A DNA stretch of 64,000 bases from JBKHAJ01 sp964641125 (GTDB lineage: Bacteria; Spirochaetota; Spirochaetia; SPDA01; CAZSGZ01): the NCBI GenBank assembly GCA_964641125.1, contig CAZXMO010000006.1, positions 15,697-79,696 of the forward strand, given 5' to 3'. Below, piece by piece: positions 1 through 8,127 of this stretch. A program made the translations under genes and the position numbers. The notes under the pieces are model-generated. The model did not search any database, was not told the origin of the DNA, and saw only the letters and a program-made list of their open reading frames with translations. Positions within the stretch are counted from its first letter, which is position 1. Each line of letters opens with the position of its first letter.

Positions 1-984
1 GTTAGTGATTTCCTCTTTCGTGTACCCGATTTCCTGAAGGAAAGATCCGTTTATATCCTTGAGGTATCCCTCCCTATCGATAATCATCCGGACTCCGACG
101 CTCTCTTCGTACAGATACCGGTACATTTCCGACGATTTCTTGACCTCCTTTCTATAATCCTCGAGCGTCGAAAGCATCGAAGAAAATCCGGACAGAATCT
201 CATGCTCATCCGAGTCCTCGGCAAATTGGGAGGCCGGCATATCAGGAAACCTACTCGGATCGGCTGAAATCGCATGAAAGGATGAGACGAGAATCTTGAG
301 GCACTTCATCTGCGGTCGAAGATAGAGAAAGAGCAATAAAGAGATCCCGGAAAATCCTATGACGATGAAAAGAAGGGGACTGAGCAGATAATCAAAAAAG
401 AGCGAATCTATATCATTGTAAAACATTCCTGTTCCGATGTAACACTGGAGGGAAGGGATACCGCGAACATAGGAGAGCTTTCTGCCGGAGTTTTGGCTTC
501 CCGGCGGCGCGTAATCATAAAAGACATACCCTTCTCCGACGGGGCTCGTTGCTGCCGCTATTAAATCTCTAATGTAATAATTTCCGTATTTATCCTGCGC
601 ATCGAGCTGGTAGGTACCCTCCAGCCAGGGTTCGAGAGGCTGAACCAGCATGATTCCCTTATAGGAACTCATGAAAAAATAATTCTCCATCGTCTCGCTG
701 GTGTATGTCATCCTTCCCACGAGTTCTGTTATGCGCTCAAGACTCTCCTCTCTCGTGAGGTCATCATCCTCGTATTGATCAATAAGAGGCTGAATTGTAT
801 TGAGACTAATCTCTACTTTTCTCCTTATCTCATTTTTTCTTAGATTGATGAGATTCTGACGATAGTTGCCCGCAAGAACTGTAAGGATTATCATAAGACC
901 AAAAAATAACAGTATAAGAGTTATATATAATCTAGCGGTAGTTCTATTGAAGACCGATAAGAATTTCGGTTTTTTCATCGCCAT
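1..984 (-). CDS. Membrane sensor with Cache and PAS domains (partial, C-terminus off window)
   Basis: The minus-strand frame is open from an ATG at 984 (a second ATG lies at 978) to the window edge, giving about 328 residues. A membrane helix lies near residues 18-40. An extracellular stretch of about 60-185 looks like a single Cache domain, with the typical KLSYVRG and YIGTGM segments. A second membrane helix lies near 195-215, followed by a linker and the start of a PAS domain near residue 280 (MIIDREGYLKDINGSF). By family knowledge this is a small-molecule sensor that would end in a histidine kinase or diguanylate cyclase, but that part is outside the window. The gene diverges from cysQ over 55 bases. 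The domain order is clear; the output function is not visible. Confidence 0.85.
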   Translation of the reverse strand, partial: MAMKKPKFLSVFNRTTARLYITLILLFFGLMIILTVLAGNYRQNLINLRKNEIRRKVEISLNTIQPLIDQYEDDDLTREESLERITELVGRMTYTSETMENYFFMSSYKGIMLVQPLEPWLEGTYQLDAQDKYGNYYIRDLIAAATSPVGEGYVFYDYAPPGSQNSGRKLSYVRGIPSLQCYIGTGMFYNDIDSLFFDYLLSPLLFIVIGFSGISLLLFLYLRPQMKCLKILVSSFHAISADPSRFPDMPASQFAEDSDEHEILSGFSSMLSTLEDYRKEVKKSSEMYRYLYEESVGVRMIIDREGYLKDINGSFLQEIGYTKEEITN

Positions 985-1004
985 ATTATACCAGATATGT
1001 CAAA

Positions 1005-1034
1005 TTTGACTTTTCCCCTCGACCCCGGGATAAT
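1005..1034 (+). promoter_or_regulatory. cysQ promoter, probably giving a leaderless mRNA
   Basis: TTGACT at 1006-1011, a 17-base spacer, then GATAAT at 1029-1034. The cysQ ATG follows only 5 bases later and there is no Shine-Dalgarno. A start site at its usual distance would fall on or next to the ATG. Confidence 0.6.
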
Positions 1035-1039
1035 ACCCT

Positions 1040-1948
1040 ATGAAATCCGATACCCGCCTCTTATTTCCCTGTGCCGAAGCGATGGTGCCTATCCTTCAAA
1101 GCGTAGGCTCATCTCTCCTCGAAGTGTATTCGAGGGATTTTACCGTCGAGCTCAAAGATGATAAGACACCGATAACCGAAGCCGACCGGAAGGCCCATAG
1201 CATTATTCTCGAGAGACTCGATTCATTTCCGATCGATTCTCTCCGCGGGCTGCCCGTCTTATCCGAAGAGGGCCGGGCCATTCCCTTCGACGAACGGAGG
1301 GGCTGGAAACGATTCTGGATGATCGACCCCTTGGACGGAACCAAGGAATTCGTAAAACGGAACGGAGAGTTCACCGTAAACATAGCGGTTATCGAAAAGG
1401 GGCGCCCCGTTATGGGATTCGTATATGTTCCCTTGACCGCGGTCCTCTACTTCGGTCAAGTCGGTGCCGGTTCATTCAGGACGGCCCCCCGACGAGATGA
1501 CGCCCCGGCGGCGTCCGGTCTCACCGCGGAGAGCATCCGCGAGGCCCGCCCCCTTCCCGAAGCCGATACACCGGTGCGGGGGCCGGGGATGCCCGTAACG
1601 ACCTCACCGGACGTACTCAAGGCCGTAGCCAGCCGGTCCCACATGAACGACGAAACAGGTGCATTCATCGGCGAGCTGGAAAGGAGGTTCGGAAAACCGG
1701 TGGAGCTGACCTCGGCGGGAAGCTCCATCAAGCTCTGCCGGATCGCCGAAGGAACCGCCGACGTGTATCCACGTTTCGCTCCGACTATGGAGTGGGACAC
1801 AGCCGCGGCGGACGCGGTATGCAGGGCGGCGGGGTGTTACGTAATCGACCGGGAAAGCGGAAAGGACCTCGAATACAACAAGCGGGAGCTCGGGAATCCC
1901 CATTTCCTCGCCGCCCGGGACCCACGGTTTCGGGAGATGGCCGGCTGA
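1040..1948 (+). CDS. cysQ: 3'(2'),5'-bisphosphate nucleotidase, CysQ type
   Basis: Member of the inositol monophosphatase superfamily. It carries the metal-site motifs TEADR (46-50), SEEG (75-78) and DPLDGTKE (96-103), plus EWDTAAAD near residue 250. Within the superfamily, the sequence around DPLDGTKEF and the 302-residue length fit CysQ, which dephosphorylates 3'-phosphoadenosine 5'-phosphate (PAP), rather than IMPase. PAP is the by-product of sulfotransferases, and one is encoded at 3904-5190, so the pairing makes metabolic sense (inference). The ATG at 1040 is the only good start. An SDR gene follows 17 bases downstream on the same strand. Confidence 0.9.
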   Translation: MKSDTRLLFPCAEAMVPILQSVGSSLLEVYSRDFTVELKDDKTPITEADRKAHSIILERLDSFPIDSLRGLPVLSEEGRAIPFDERRGWKRFWMIDPLDGTKEFVKRNGEFTVNIAVIEKGRPVMGFVYVPLTAVLYFGQVGAGSFRTAPRRDDAPAASGLTAESIREARPLPEADTPVRGPGMPVTTSPDVLKAVASRSHMNDETGAFIGELERRFGKPVELTSAGSSIKLCRIAEGTADVYPRFAPTMEWDTAAADAVCRAAGCYVIDRESGKDLEYNKRELGNPHFLAARDPRFREMAG

Positions 1949-1964
1949 GAGGAGCCTTGTCCTC

Positions 1965-2828
1965 ATGGCTAGAGAAGGAGGCGCCCGAAGCACGTATTAC
2001 ACGGGGAAAACGGTCCTCATTACCGGTGCGGGTTCGGGCCTCGGCCGGGCGCTGGCTCTCGAGGCGGGGAACCGGGGTGCACGGGTCTACGTAAGCGATG
2101 CCGACTTTTCCGCCGCGGAAGAGACCTGCCGCCTCCTCCGTGCCGAAAAAGGAGGCACCCCCTGTACTCCCTTATCCCTCGACGTAACCAATCCCGAACA
2201 ATTCGACAGGTGTTTTGCCGCCGTGGAGGAGGAAGCCGGAGGGCTCGACGTGCTCGTCAATAATGCGGGCCGATGCGTCGTCGGAGAAACCAGGGCGGTT
2301 CCTCCCGATCGGTGGGGCCGAATCATCGACGTCAACCTCAAAGGGACCGTCTACGGTACCGTGTCCGGGTATCGGAGGATGCTTGCACGGGGACGGGGCC
2401 ACATCATCAATATCTCCTCCCTCTCCGGTCGGCTCGCCTACCCGATTACCTTAGCCTATGCGGCGACTAAGGCGGGTATCGACACTCTCACCGTTGGACT
2501 TACTGCGGAAGCGAGGGGTTCGGGGGTGAGAATTTCTCTGGTCCGACTCGGGACCGTAGACACTCCCGCCTATACGACTCAGGAGGTGTGGGGAATGAGC
2601 AACTCCGCCTTCGTGGACACCCTTCCCGGGAGAATGCTTCCCGCAAGACGGGCGGCGAAGGTAATCCTCGACGGAGCCGCCCGGGGCAGACGCATGATTA
2701 CCGCTCCCCTCTCGAGCGCCGCGGTGCTGTTTTTTATCCGATGGCTCCCCGGAGCCGTGGAGCTCATACGGTGGCGGAGTATCCGCAGGTACCGCTCGAA
2801 AGCAGACCGGGAAGCAGAGGAAAGGTAG
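1965..2828 (+). CDS. Short-chain dehydrogenase/reductase (SDR)
   Basis: Classical SDR of 287 residues. The dinucleotide-binding motif TGAGSGLG lies at 20-27, NNAG at 100-103, the catalytic serine near 152 and the active-site Tyr166-x3-Lys170 pair (YAATK). The C-terminal 40 residues are basic with a hydrophobic patch, as in membrane-associated SDRs acting on lipid or steroid substrates. The start has a GAGGAG Shine-Dalgarno 17 bases after cysQ, so the two are likely one transcript. It converges with a second SDR (2867-3907). The substrate cannot be told from sequence. Confidence 0.9.
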   Translation: MAREGGARSTYYTGKTVLITGAGSGLGRALALEAGNRGARVYVSDADFSAAEETCRLLRAEKGGTPCTPLSLDVTNPEQFDRCFAAVEEEAGGLDVLVNNAGRCVVGETRAVPPDRWGRIIDVNLKGTVYGTVSGYRRMLARGRGHIINISSLSGRLAYPITLAYAATKAGIDTLTVGLTAEARGSGVRISLVRLGTVDTPAYTTQEVWGMSNSAFVDTLPGRMLPARRAAKVILDGAARGRRMITAPLSSAAVLFFIRWLPGAVELIRWRSIRRYRSKADREAEER

Positions 2829-2866
2829 GGAGGTATTTTCGCCCGCCGTCCTCGAGAACTTTAAAA

Positions 2867-3907
2867 TTACTCTCCATCTGTTCGGACAGGCTCTTCAGGG
2901 GATCGGGATTCGAGGAGCTTTTCGGTAGTCTCCCACAGCTCGCGGCCGGTACTCCGGTCCGCGGCGGACTCGGAGATGGGCTTCTCCGCCATCAGGTGGA
3001 GGTATACCCCGGAACGGTCGGAAAGCTCGGGGGCGCAGCAGAGATACTCCACCGGCTCCGAACCCTTGTAGGGACTTCGGAAGAATATCGCGAAGACGAT
3101 TTTGAGGAGCGGCTGAAAAACAGCCGGAGCATCCCGGGCTATGCGGCTGTTCACCGGCCCCGGACACAGGGCGAACACCGAGGCTCGTCGGTTTCGCCCG
3201 GCTCCCCCGTTATCCGCGTCGCCGAGACGCCTATCGAGCTCCGCGAAGTATGTAGTTAGGAGGAGCTTTGTATAGCTGTACCACTTCATGCTCCCTCCCA
3301 TGGAATACTCCTCGAATTCTCCGAGAGTATCGAGATCGAGGGGGCTGGAGGATCTATGGGCTTCGGAAGAGGTAAAGACGATTCTCGGATATCCCCATTC
3401 CGATTCCTCGGTTTGCCGGATAACTCCGTTCCGCAGAAGCTCCTGAACGAAGAAGAACTTGGCGAGGTAGTTGACCTGGAACATTTCCTCGAAACCGTCG
3501 CGGGTACGCCTTGCCTCTCCGGGGACTACTCCCGCATTGAACACACAGATATCGAATCGGACCCCTTTTTCTTTCATCCGGACGCAGAAATCGGTAATGG
3601 AGCTCAAGTCGTTCAAATCGATGTACTCCATCTCCACCGCATCGCTTCCGCTCCTCTTCCGCACCTCTTCCCCGGCTTGGGGATGACCGCTCCGGCAGGC
3701 CATGATAATCCGTCCTCCCCGCTTGGCGAGACGTATTGCCGCGGCCTTTCCCAATCCGGAGCTCGATCCGGTAACGAGACAACTCTTTCCCTCGATCCTC
3801 ACATCATCCTCGAGCCTGCCGATCCGTTGCTTCGGCTTGAACAGATCGGTAATTCCGGTCAGAGTCGCCGAGACCGCGGTTCCGTGGCCTCTTTGCTTCG
3901 TGCTCAT
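2867..3907 (-). CDS. SDR oxidoreductase, retinol-dehydrogenase-like
   Basis: 346-residue extended-length SDR with TGSSSGLG at 46-53, NAG at 124-126, Ser180/181 and the catalytic Tyr210-x3-Lys214 (YSYTK). The long loop before the Tyr resembles retinol dehydrogenase/WW-domain-oxidoreductase-like SDRs, which use hydrophobic alcohols or ketones. The ATG overlaps the stop of the upstream sulfotransferase gene in an ATGA arrangement (3904-3907), so the two are translationally coupled. It is the last gene of a three-gene operon with the sulfotransferase and the DUF1214 protein. Substrate unknown. Confidence 0.88.
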   Translation of the reverse strand: MSTKQRGHGTAVSATLTGITDLFKPKQRIGRLEDDVRIEGKSCLVTGSSSGLGKAAAIRLAKRGGRIIMACRSGHPQAGEEVRKRSGSDAVEMEYIDLNDLSSITDFCVRMKEKGVRFDICVFNAGVVPGEARRTRDGFEEMFQVNYLAKFFFVQELLRNGVIRQTEESEWGYPRIVFTSSEAHRSSSPLDLDTLGEFEEYSMGGSMKWYSYTKLLLTTYFAELDRRLGDADNGGAGRNRRASVFALCPGPVNSRIARDAPAVFQPLLKIVFAIFFRSPYKGSEPVEYLCCAPELSDRSGVYLHLMAEKPISESAADRSTGRELWETTEKLLESRSPEEPVRTDGE

Positions 3908-5190
3908 ACCCGTGTCTCCTCGAGGTATCTCTCGTAGTAGGGCTCGAATTCCCGCCGCACTCCCTCACGCGTAAGCCCGAAATCCTCGAGACGGTATTCG
4001 TGCCGCCCGTACCGGTACTGCCGGTTAGACTTTCTGCTTGCCTCCATCTGCTCCCGGGCTTCATCGGTAAGATCGATTTCGGCGAAATCATAGATTCTCT
4101 CGAGCTGAGCCATGGGGTCCTCGAGGAGGTCTTCGTAGTAAACGTCGATAAAGGGTTTATCCGGGTTCTCCTTACGGAATTTTATGGACCTGAGCATCAT
4201 CCGGTGGATCTTCCGGGTCCAATCGCGTCCGACCTCCACGGGATCTACCTCGTCGGAGAAAACGCCCCGGCCGTGGCTGATCATGCTCGCGAAAGAAGCG
4301 AGGGTGATGCAGGGATCACGGTGGGTGTGGATGATCTTGGCCTGGGGAAAGACAGCGAAGAGGGCGTCGAGAAACTCCATGTGGTGGGGGGTCTTGAGGA
4401 CCCACCGCTTCCTCGGACGCTGCCACTTGAGGAGCTTCAAGAGCCGTTCCATGTAGCGGTAGGCCGGGGTCTGGTCCTGGACCTCGAGCCACCGGGAATA
4501 CGCGGGGACCCTGAGTGTCGCCTCGGGGACGGTGCTCAAGAAGGCGGAATCCAGGAGAAGGACGTCCTCCTCGGGTGCTTCCGCTTCTACCGGATGGACC
4601 GCGAAGAAATCGGGACTCAAGTACCCGAGGGCCTTCTCGCTCATCTCGGCGCTCTTCAAGCGGGGATCCGGGTCCGCCTGTACGGCGCCGCCGCTTCTCC
4701 GGTCGATATAGGGGGCAGGATTCAAAGCCTCCCATGAGCGGAGTGCCCGAGTGTCGGGATCGGAGGCAAGGAGCCGGTGAAGCATGGTTGTCCCGGTCCG
4801 CTGGAATCCGGTTATGACGAGGATCTCCGGCAGGGGAATATCGAGAATCTCCGGGTGACGGGTGTACCAGTACTGCGCCCGGAGGCGGTTTCGGAGCACC
4901 CCTGTCAGGCGGCTCCGGGTAACCATCTTCCCGAAGGGGGTAAGCCTGGATTCCCCGTTGATCGAGTCGAGGAGAACCTCGAGCGGTTCGGAGAAATCCG
5001 GACCCCCGAAATCTTCGAGCCCCTCCTTTCGCGCGGCCTTCTCGAGGAGCTCTTCGGCGGTAATATCTCTTCCGTATTCCCGGGACAGGAGTCTCCACCA
5101 ACCCCGGCCGGCGGCGTTCGCCGCCTTGACGATGCGCGGCCGGTAGGGATTCCGGTAGTCCCGGGTAGTCGTACGTTGGAGCCTCTTCAT
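3904..5190 (-). CDS. PAPS-dependent sulfotransferase family protein
   Basis: 428 residues from the ATG at 5190, which has a GGGAGG Shine-Dalgarno and overlaps the preceding stop as ATGA. The 5'-phosphosulfate loop GFQRTGTT lies at about 128-135, followed by HRLLASDP, and the 3'-phosphate-binding THRDP lies near residue 300. These mark the Sulfotransfer_3 type common in actinobacteria and some proteobacteria. It would transfer sulfate from PAPS to a hydroxylated acceptor, possibly a lipid or sterol given the flanking SDR and DUF1214 genes (inference). An in-frame start at 5229 was rejected because it lies inside the upstream gene without a ribosome site. Confidence 0.88.
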   Translation of the reverse strand: MKRLQRTTTRDYRNPYRPRIVKAANAAGRGWWRLLSREYGRDITAEELLEKAARKEGLEDFGGPDFSEPLEVLLDSINGESRLTPFGKMVTRSRLTGVLRNRLRAQYWYTRHPEILDIPLPEILVITGFQRTGTTMLHRLLASDPDTRALRSWEALNPAPYIDRRSGGAVQADPDPRLKSAEMSEKALGYLSPDFFAVHPVEAEAPEEDVLLLDSAFLSTVPEATLRVPAYSRWLEVQDQTPAYRYMERLLKLLKWQRPRKRWVLKTPHHMEFLDALFAVFPQAKIIHTHRDPCITLASFASMISHGRGVFSDEVDPVEVGRDWTRKIHRMMLRSIKFRKENPDKPFIDVYYEDLLEDPMAQLERIYDFAEIDLTDEAREQMEASRKSNRQYRYGRHEYRLEDFGLTREGVRREFEPYYERYLEETRV

Positions 5191-6311
5191 ACTCGCCCTC
5201 CCAATTCGGTGTGCTTCATCACGCGGCACCGGGGCTGAGGGTGTTCATCGGCCTTGACCCAGCGGAAACACATAGTCCCCCTGGAATGTCCCACGGTCCG
5301 GATCCAGTTAGGGTGTCCGGGGTCCCGATGCGCGACGATGATTCGAACAGATCCGTCCGGTTCGTAGACCGCGGTATGCTTATTGATGTGTATACGGAAA
5401 TACCGGTAATCGAGGGATTCCATCCAGTGATTGTTGAGCTGAAAGTTCCAGTGCTCGCAAGGGGGCACAACGGCCTCGATAAGCAGAGCCTCATCCGGTT
5501 CAAGCTTCCAGTAGCTGTGATAGTAGGCTATTTTGGGATCTCCCCCCGCCCGGTTGGAGACCTCCGGCGGCATCTGAGGGAGCTCGTTGGTGTGTTTGCT
5601 GAAATCATTCGCCCACTTGGCAAAGAGGAGGGAAGCCCCGACTACCAGTTTCCCGGCGGTGGACAATCCCTCGTCGATCGACTTCGCCGTTACCGGAGAC
5701 GGCATCCCGTCGCCGCCGATACGGCGGATTTCGAGATCGGCCGGGATTTCGGTTTCCCGGTCCAGGAAGGTCTGTCTGACGATCAAGAGACTCGAGTCGC
5801 TCTCCATGGGGAGCCAGTTTCCCCGGTGCTTCGTACGGCTCACTATAATCTCGAAGCTCCCGTCCGGTTCGATGTGCATGTCCTTGGCGTCGAGGAAGCC
5901 CGACGGCGGAAGCCCTCCCCCCCGGCCGTAATTCCCCCGCTGGGTACTGAAGCCGAGAAAGTTAACGGTATTCCTAATTCCGGTTATCCTGTATTCGTAC
6001 TCGCCGCTGATCGTCGCGTTTTGATAGTAGTTGTCCGGATTATCGGCCCCCATCTTGACCGTTTCGTGGACCATCCTTCGGAATACCGGCGCCTTAGGAT
6101 CGGCATACTCCACGAAGTTCTCCAAGCCCCCCCGGATAAGACGGCTCAAGTACCTGTATCCCTCCGCCTGATCGAGGGGGTCCTTCGGGGCTTTCGGTCC
6201 CATGACAGCCGCCCCGGCCGATTTCAGGGTATCGCAGAAATCATTCCAGGTCCTTCCGCTCACCAGGCGCCGGTAAGCCGCATCCTCCTCGGTAAGGCCC
6301 CGCATCCTCAA
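5187..6311 (-). CDS. DUF1214 domain protein
   Basis: About 374 residues of the long DUF1214 type, recognised by segments such as GNWLPM, LIVRQTFLD, NHWMESLDYR and AHRDPGHPNW. The family is common in mycobacteria and marine proteobacteria beside sulfotransferases and SDRs; its biochemical role is unknown. The start is odd. The first usable codon is a TTG at 6311, but the frame is open to 6386 and begins with a short hydrophobic helix (KKILFVLLGLYKVI). A strong GGAGGAAG lies at about 6373-6380, with ATC at 6368 where ATG is expected. The stop overlaps the sulfotransferase ATG. Confidence 0.8.
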   Translation of the reverse strand: MRMRGLTEEDAAYRRLVSGRTWNDFCDTLKSAGAAVMGPKAPKDPLDQAEGYRYLSRLIRGGLENFVEYADPKAPVFRRMVHETVKMGADNPDNYYQNATISGEYEYRITGIRNTVNFLGFSTQRGNYGRGGGLPPSGFLDAKDMHIEPDGSFEIIVSRTKHRGNWLPMESDSSLLIVRQTFLDRETEIPADLEIRRIGGDGMPSPVTAKSIDEGLSTAGKLVVGASLLFAKWANDFSKHTNELPQMPPEVSNRAGGDPKIAYYHSYWKLEPDEALLIEAVVPPCEHWNFQLNNHWMESLDYRYFRIHINKHTAVYEPDGSVRIIVAHRDPGHPNWIRTVGHSRGTMCFRWVKADEHPQPRCRVMKHTELGGRV

Positions 6312-6450
6312 GAAGAGCCGCGAGATAACCTTGTAGAGGCCGAGAAGAACAAAGAGTATCTTTTTGATGACCTTCCTCCGGAATGTTTATTGAATATTTA
6401 GTTCAGATTTTCAAGAATTGAGGGAAGGTTGTCAAGACGGGCAAACAAAA

Positions 6451-6482
6451 GCCGGTACCGAACTACACGGTTCGGAACCGGC
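6451..6482 (-). terminator. Intrinsic terminator of the ferredoxin gene
   Basis: A hairpin with arms GCCGGT-A-CCGAAC and GTTCGG-A-ACCGGC, a 5-base loop and one internal A/A mismatch. On the minus strand it is followed by TTTTGTTT. It ends the ferredoxin transcript before the DUF1214 gene, so the lipid-type operon has its own promoter. Confidence 0.8.
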
Positions 6483-6535
6483 CGTTTCTTACGGTAATCA
6501 GACCGCCCGGAAAGCTCCCGAGACGGGTATAAAAT

Positions 6536-6733
6536 CTATTCGTACGCGATAACGTCGGTCGGACAGATATCGACGGCTTCTTTGATCTCGTCCTCGTATT
6601 TGGAGAAATCGACGCCTTCTTTGACGATCATTTTGTCCGGTACCTCGAAAACTTCGGGAGCCACGTTTTCGCAGCTTCCGCAGGATATGCATTCATCTTC
6701 AGATTCGTCGAGCCAAACTTTAGTTATTGCCAT
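6536..6733 (-). CDS. Small [4Fe-4S] ferredoxin
   Basis: 65-residue acidic ferredoxin with one cluster motif, C15-x2-C18-x2-C21, and a distant C57-P. This is the monocluster pattern of low-potential ferredoxins in anaerobes such as Thermotoga and Desulfovibrio. The start has AAGGAGG seven bases upstream. It is monocistronic, between its own terminator (6451-6482) and the divergent cupin gene. It is a plausible electron partner for the HydABC hydrogenase encoded at 32281-37828, but several ferredoxins probably exist in the genome. Confidence 0.9.
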   Translation of the reverse strand: MAITKVWLDESEDECISCGSCENVAPEVFEVPDKMIVKEGVDFSKYEDEIKEAVDICPTDVIAYE

Positions 6734-6862
6734 TATGTCCTCCTTCCCGTTTAAAATAAGAATCTTTGTCGAAAAAATCCACTAAAAATTCCCTCGTACC
6801 GTGAAGCTTGTGGTTTTCCTAATCCGTTGAATTCATTTAGACTCTACTTACAGGAGGAACGG

Positions 6863-7210
6863 ATGTACATATCACATATAGACGAATCGGAGAAGAAGCA
6901 CCTCGAAGGAGAGCAGTTGAGTAAGGTGATAAAACAAACCGCCGTCGGTCCCGAGCAGGGCTGGGACGACTACGTGATGCGGGTGTTCACGGTGGGCCCC
7001 GGAGGGCATACCCCGAAACATGCTCACCCCTGGCCCCACATAAACTACGTACTCGAAGGATCGGGGACCCTCTTTCACGAGGGAAGCGAATCGGAGATCG
7101 AGAAGGGCTCGATAGCCTACGTTCCTGAAGGCACTGAGCACCAATTCCGCAACACCGGAACCGCCGATCTGGTCTTCATCTGTATCGTACCGAAAAGGGG
7201 AGATGCCTAA
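6863..7210 (+). CDS. Single-domain cupin
   Basis: 115 residues. The ATG at 6863 is chosen because AGGAGGAACGG sits just before it; the frame is open further upstream without a site. Metal-binding residues of cupin motif 1 (HAHPWPH), the conserved glycines of GSGTLFHEG and the motif-2 region (PEGTEHQFRN) are present. Small cupins of this type may be enzymes, sugar-binding proteins or sensors. It converges with the thymidylate synthase gene with a 4-base overlap of stops. Confidence 0.85.
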   Translation: MYISHIDESEKKHLEGEQLSKVIKQTAVGPEQGWDDYVMRVFTVGPGGHTPKHAHPWPHINYVLEGSGTLFHEGSESEIEKGSIAYVPEGTEHQFRNTGTADLVFICIVPKRGDA

Positions 7211-8127
7211 GAGGGACCGCCCTTCCCCGCTTCGTAGTCGGCTATCTTCTTGAGAACCGCCGATTCCGCCTCGTTCCAGATTTCCCGGATAAGCTCATCG
7301 TGAAAGCGGTAGACCCTCTCCTCGAAGGAGGTCGAGTCGAGGCGGTCCCAAAAGCGGCTTTTGAAATCGGCTAAATCTTTTCCGTAGAGGTGGTATGAAT
7401 CGGCCTGCCAGTTGAGCCGGGCGAGCTCTACCGGTATTCCGGTCCGTTCTTCCAGTTCTCGGGCGATGATCGTCTTATTGAAGAGGGTGAATCCGAACAT
7501 GTTCATGAAGTTAGCCCCCCAGGCGTCGTTGCTTCGAAACCTGACATTACAGTTCAGGTAGTACCGGCCGTTCTCCTCGGTCAGCCGGTACCAGATCGAC
7601 TGAAGACAGGGGGGATCGTAGACATCGAAGTCCATAAAGGGCATCCACGTTATCATCTGCGCCTGCCTGGTGTGGGGGGAAGCGACGAGCTTATCGATAA
7701 CGGCCCGGATCTGATCGATCCCGTCCCCTCCGGGTCCGGCGGTGACGCTCGTCTTACATCGCCCGCCTGTTTTATCCCTCTCGAACCAGGTGCCCCAGTC
7801 CGCGAGACGCTGATGGTAGGTATATTCCCACCGAGTATCTTCGGGATCGTTCATATTCTTGACCCAGTGATCTTTTCTGCCTCCGAGCTCGAAGAGATAC
7901 TCACGAAGATCTTCTATCCCCCCGGGAAAGGCCTTGTGGATCATAGGATCGGACCAGGGCTCGTGAACGGTCAGATTCAAGGTGGCATCTACGGAGGGGG
8001 GGTCGTCCTGCTTGTCGTACTGGGTCTTCATGGGGATACCCCGTTCGTAGAGGGCGATCAAACCCTTTTCGTACCCCTCGGCGAGAGTACGTCCCTCGAC
8101 TGCAAGGACCGGTATCGATTGCATCAT
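7207..8127 (-). CDS. Divergent thymidylate synthase (ThyA-fold)
   Basis: 306 residues from the ATG at 8127, which overlaps the upstream stop as ATGATG and has a GGGAGGAAGG site. The C-terminal half aligns with ThyA: the dimer loop (TRQ at 153-155), catalytic Cys174 (DPPC), the phosphate-binding RS (198-199), the NFMN segment near 206-209 and the D-x2-H-x-Y motif (243-248). Two positions usual in ThyA differ: the second Arg of the dimer loop is Gln155, and the residue after the catalytic Cys is Leu rather than His. It may make dTMP, or be a related pyrimidine C5-modifying enzyme. The gene is coupled to a J-domain-like protein. Confidence 0.75.
   Translation of the reverse strand: MMQSIPVLAVEGRTLAEGYEKGLIALYERGIPMKTQYDKQDDPPSVDATLNLTVHEPWSDPMIHKAFPGGIEDLREYLFELGGRKDHWVKNMNDPEDTRWEYTYHQRLADWGTWFERDKTGGRCKTSVTAGPGGDGIDQIRAVIDKLVASPHTRQAQMITWMPFMDFDVYDPPCLQSIWYRLTEENGRYYLNCNVRFRSNDAWGANFMNMFGFTLFNKTIIARELEERTGIPVELARLNWQADSYHLYGKDLADFKSRFWDRLDSTSFEERVYRFHDELIREIWNEAESAVLKKIADYEAGKGGPS

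Noticed and set aside
5211..6401. 396-residue open frame on the plus strand
   Set aside because: It is antisense to the DUF1214 gene, has no family motif, and comes from the high-GC third position of the real gene.
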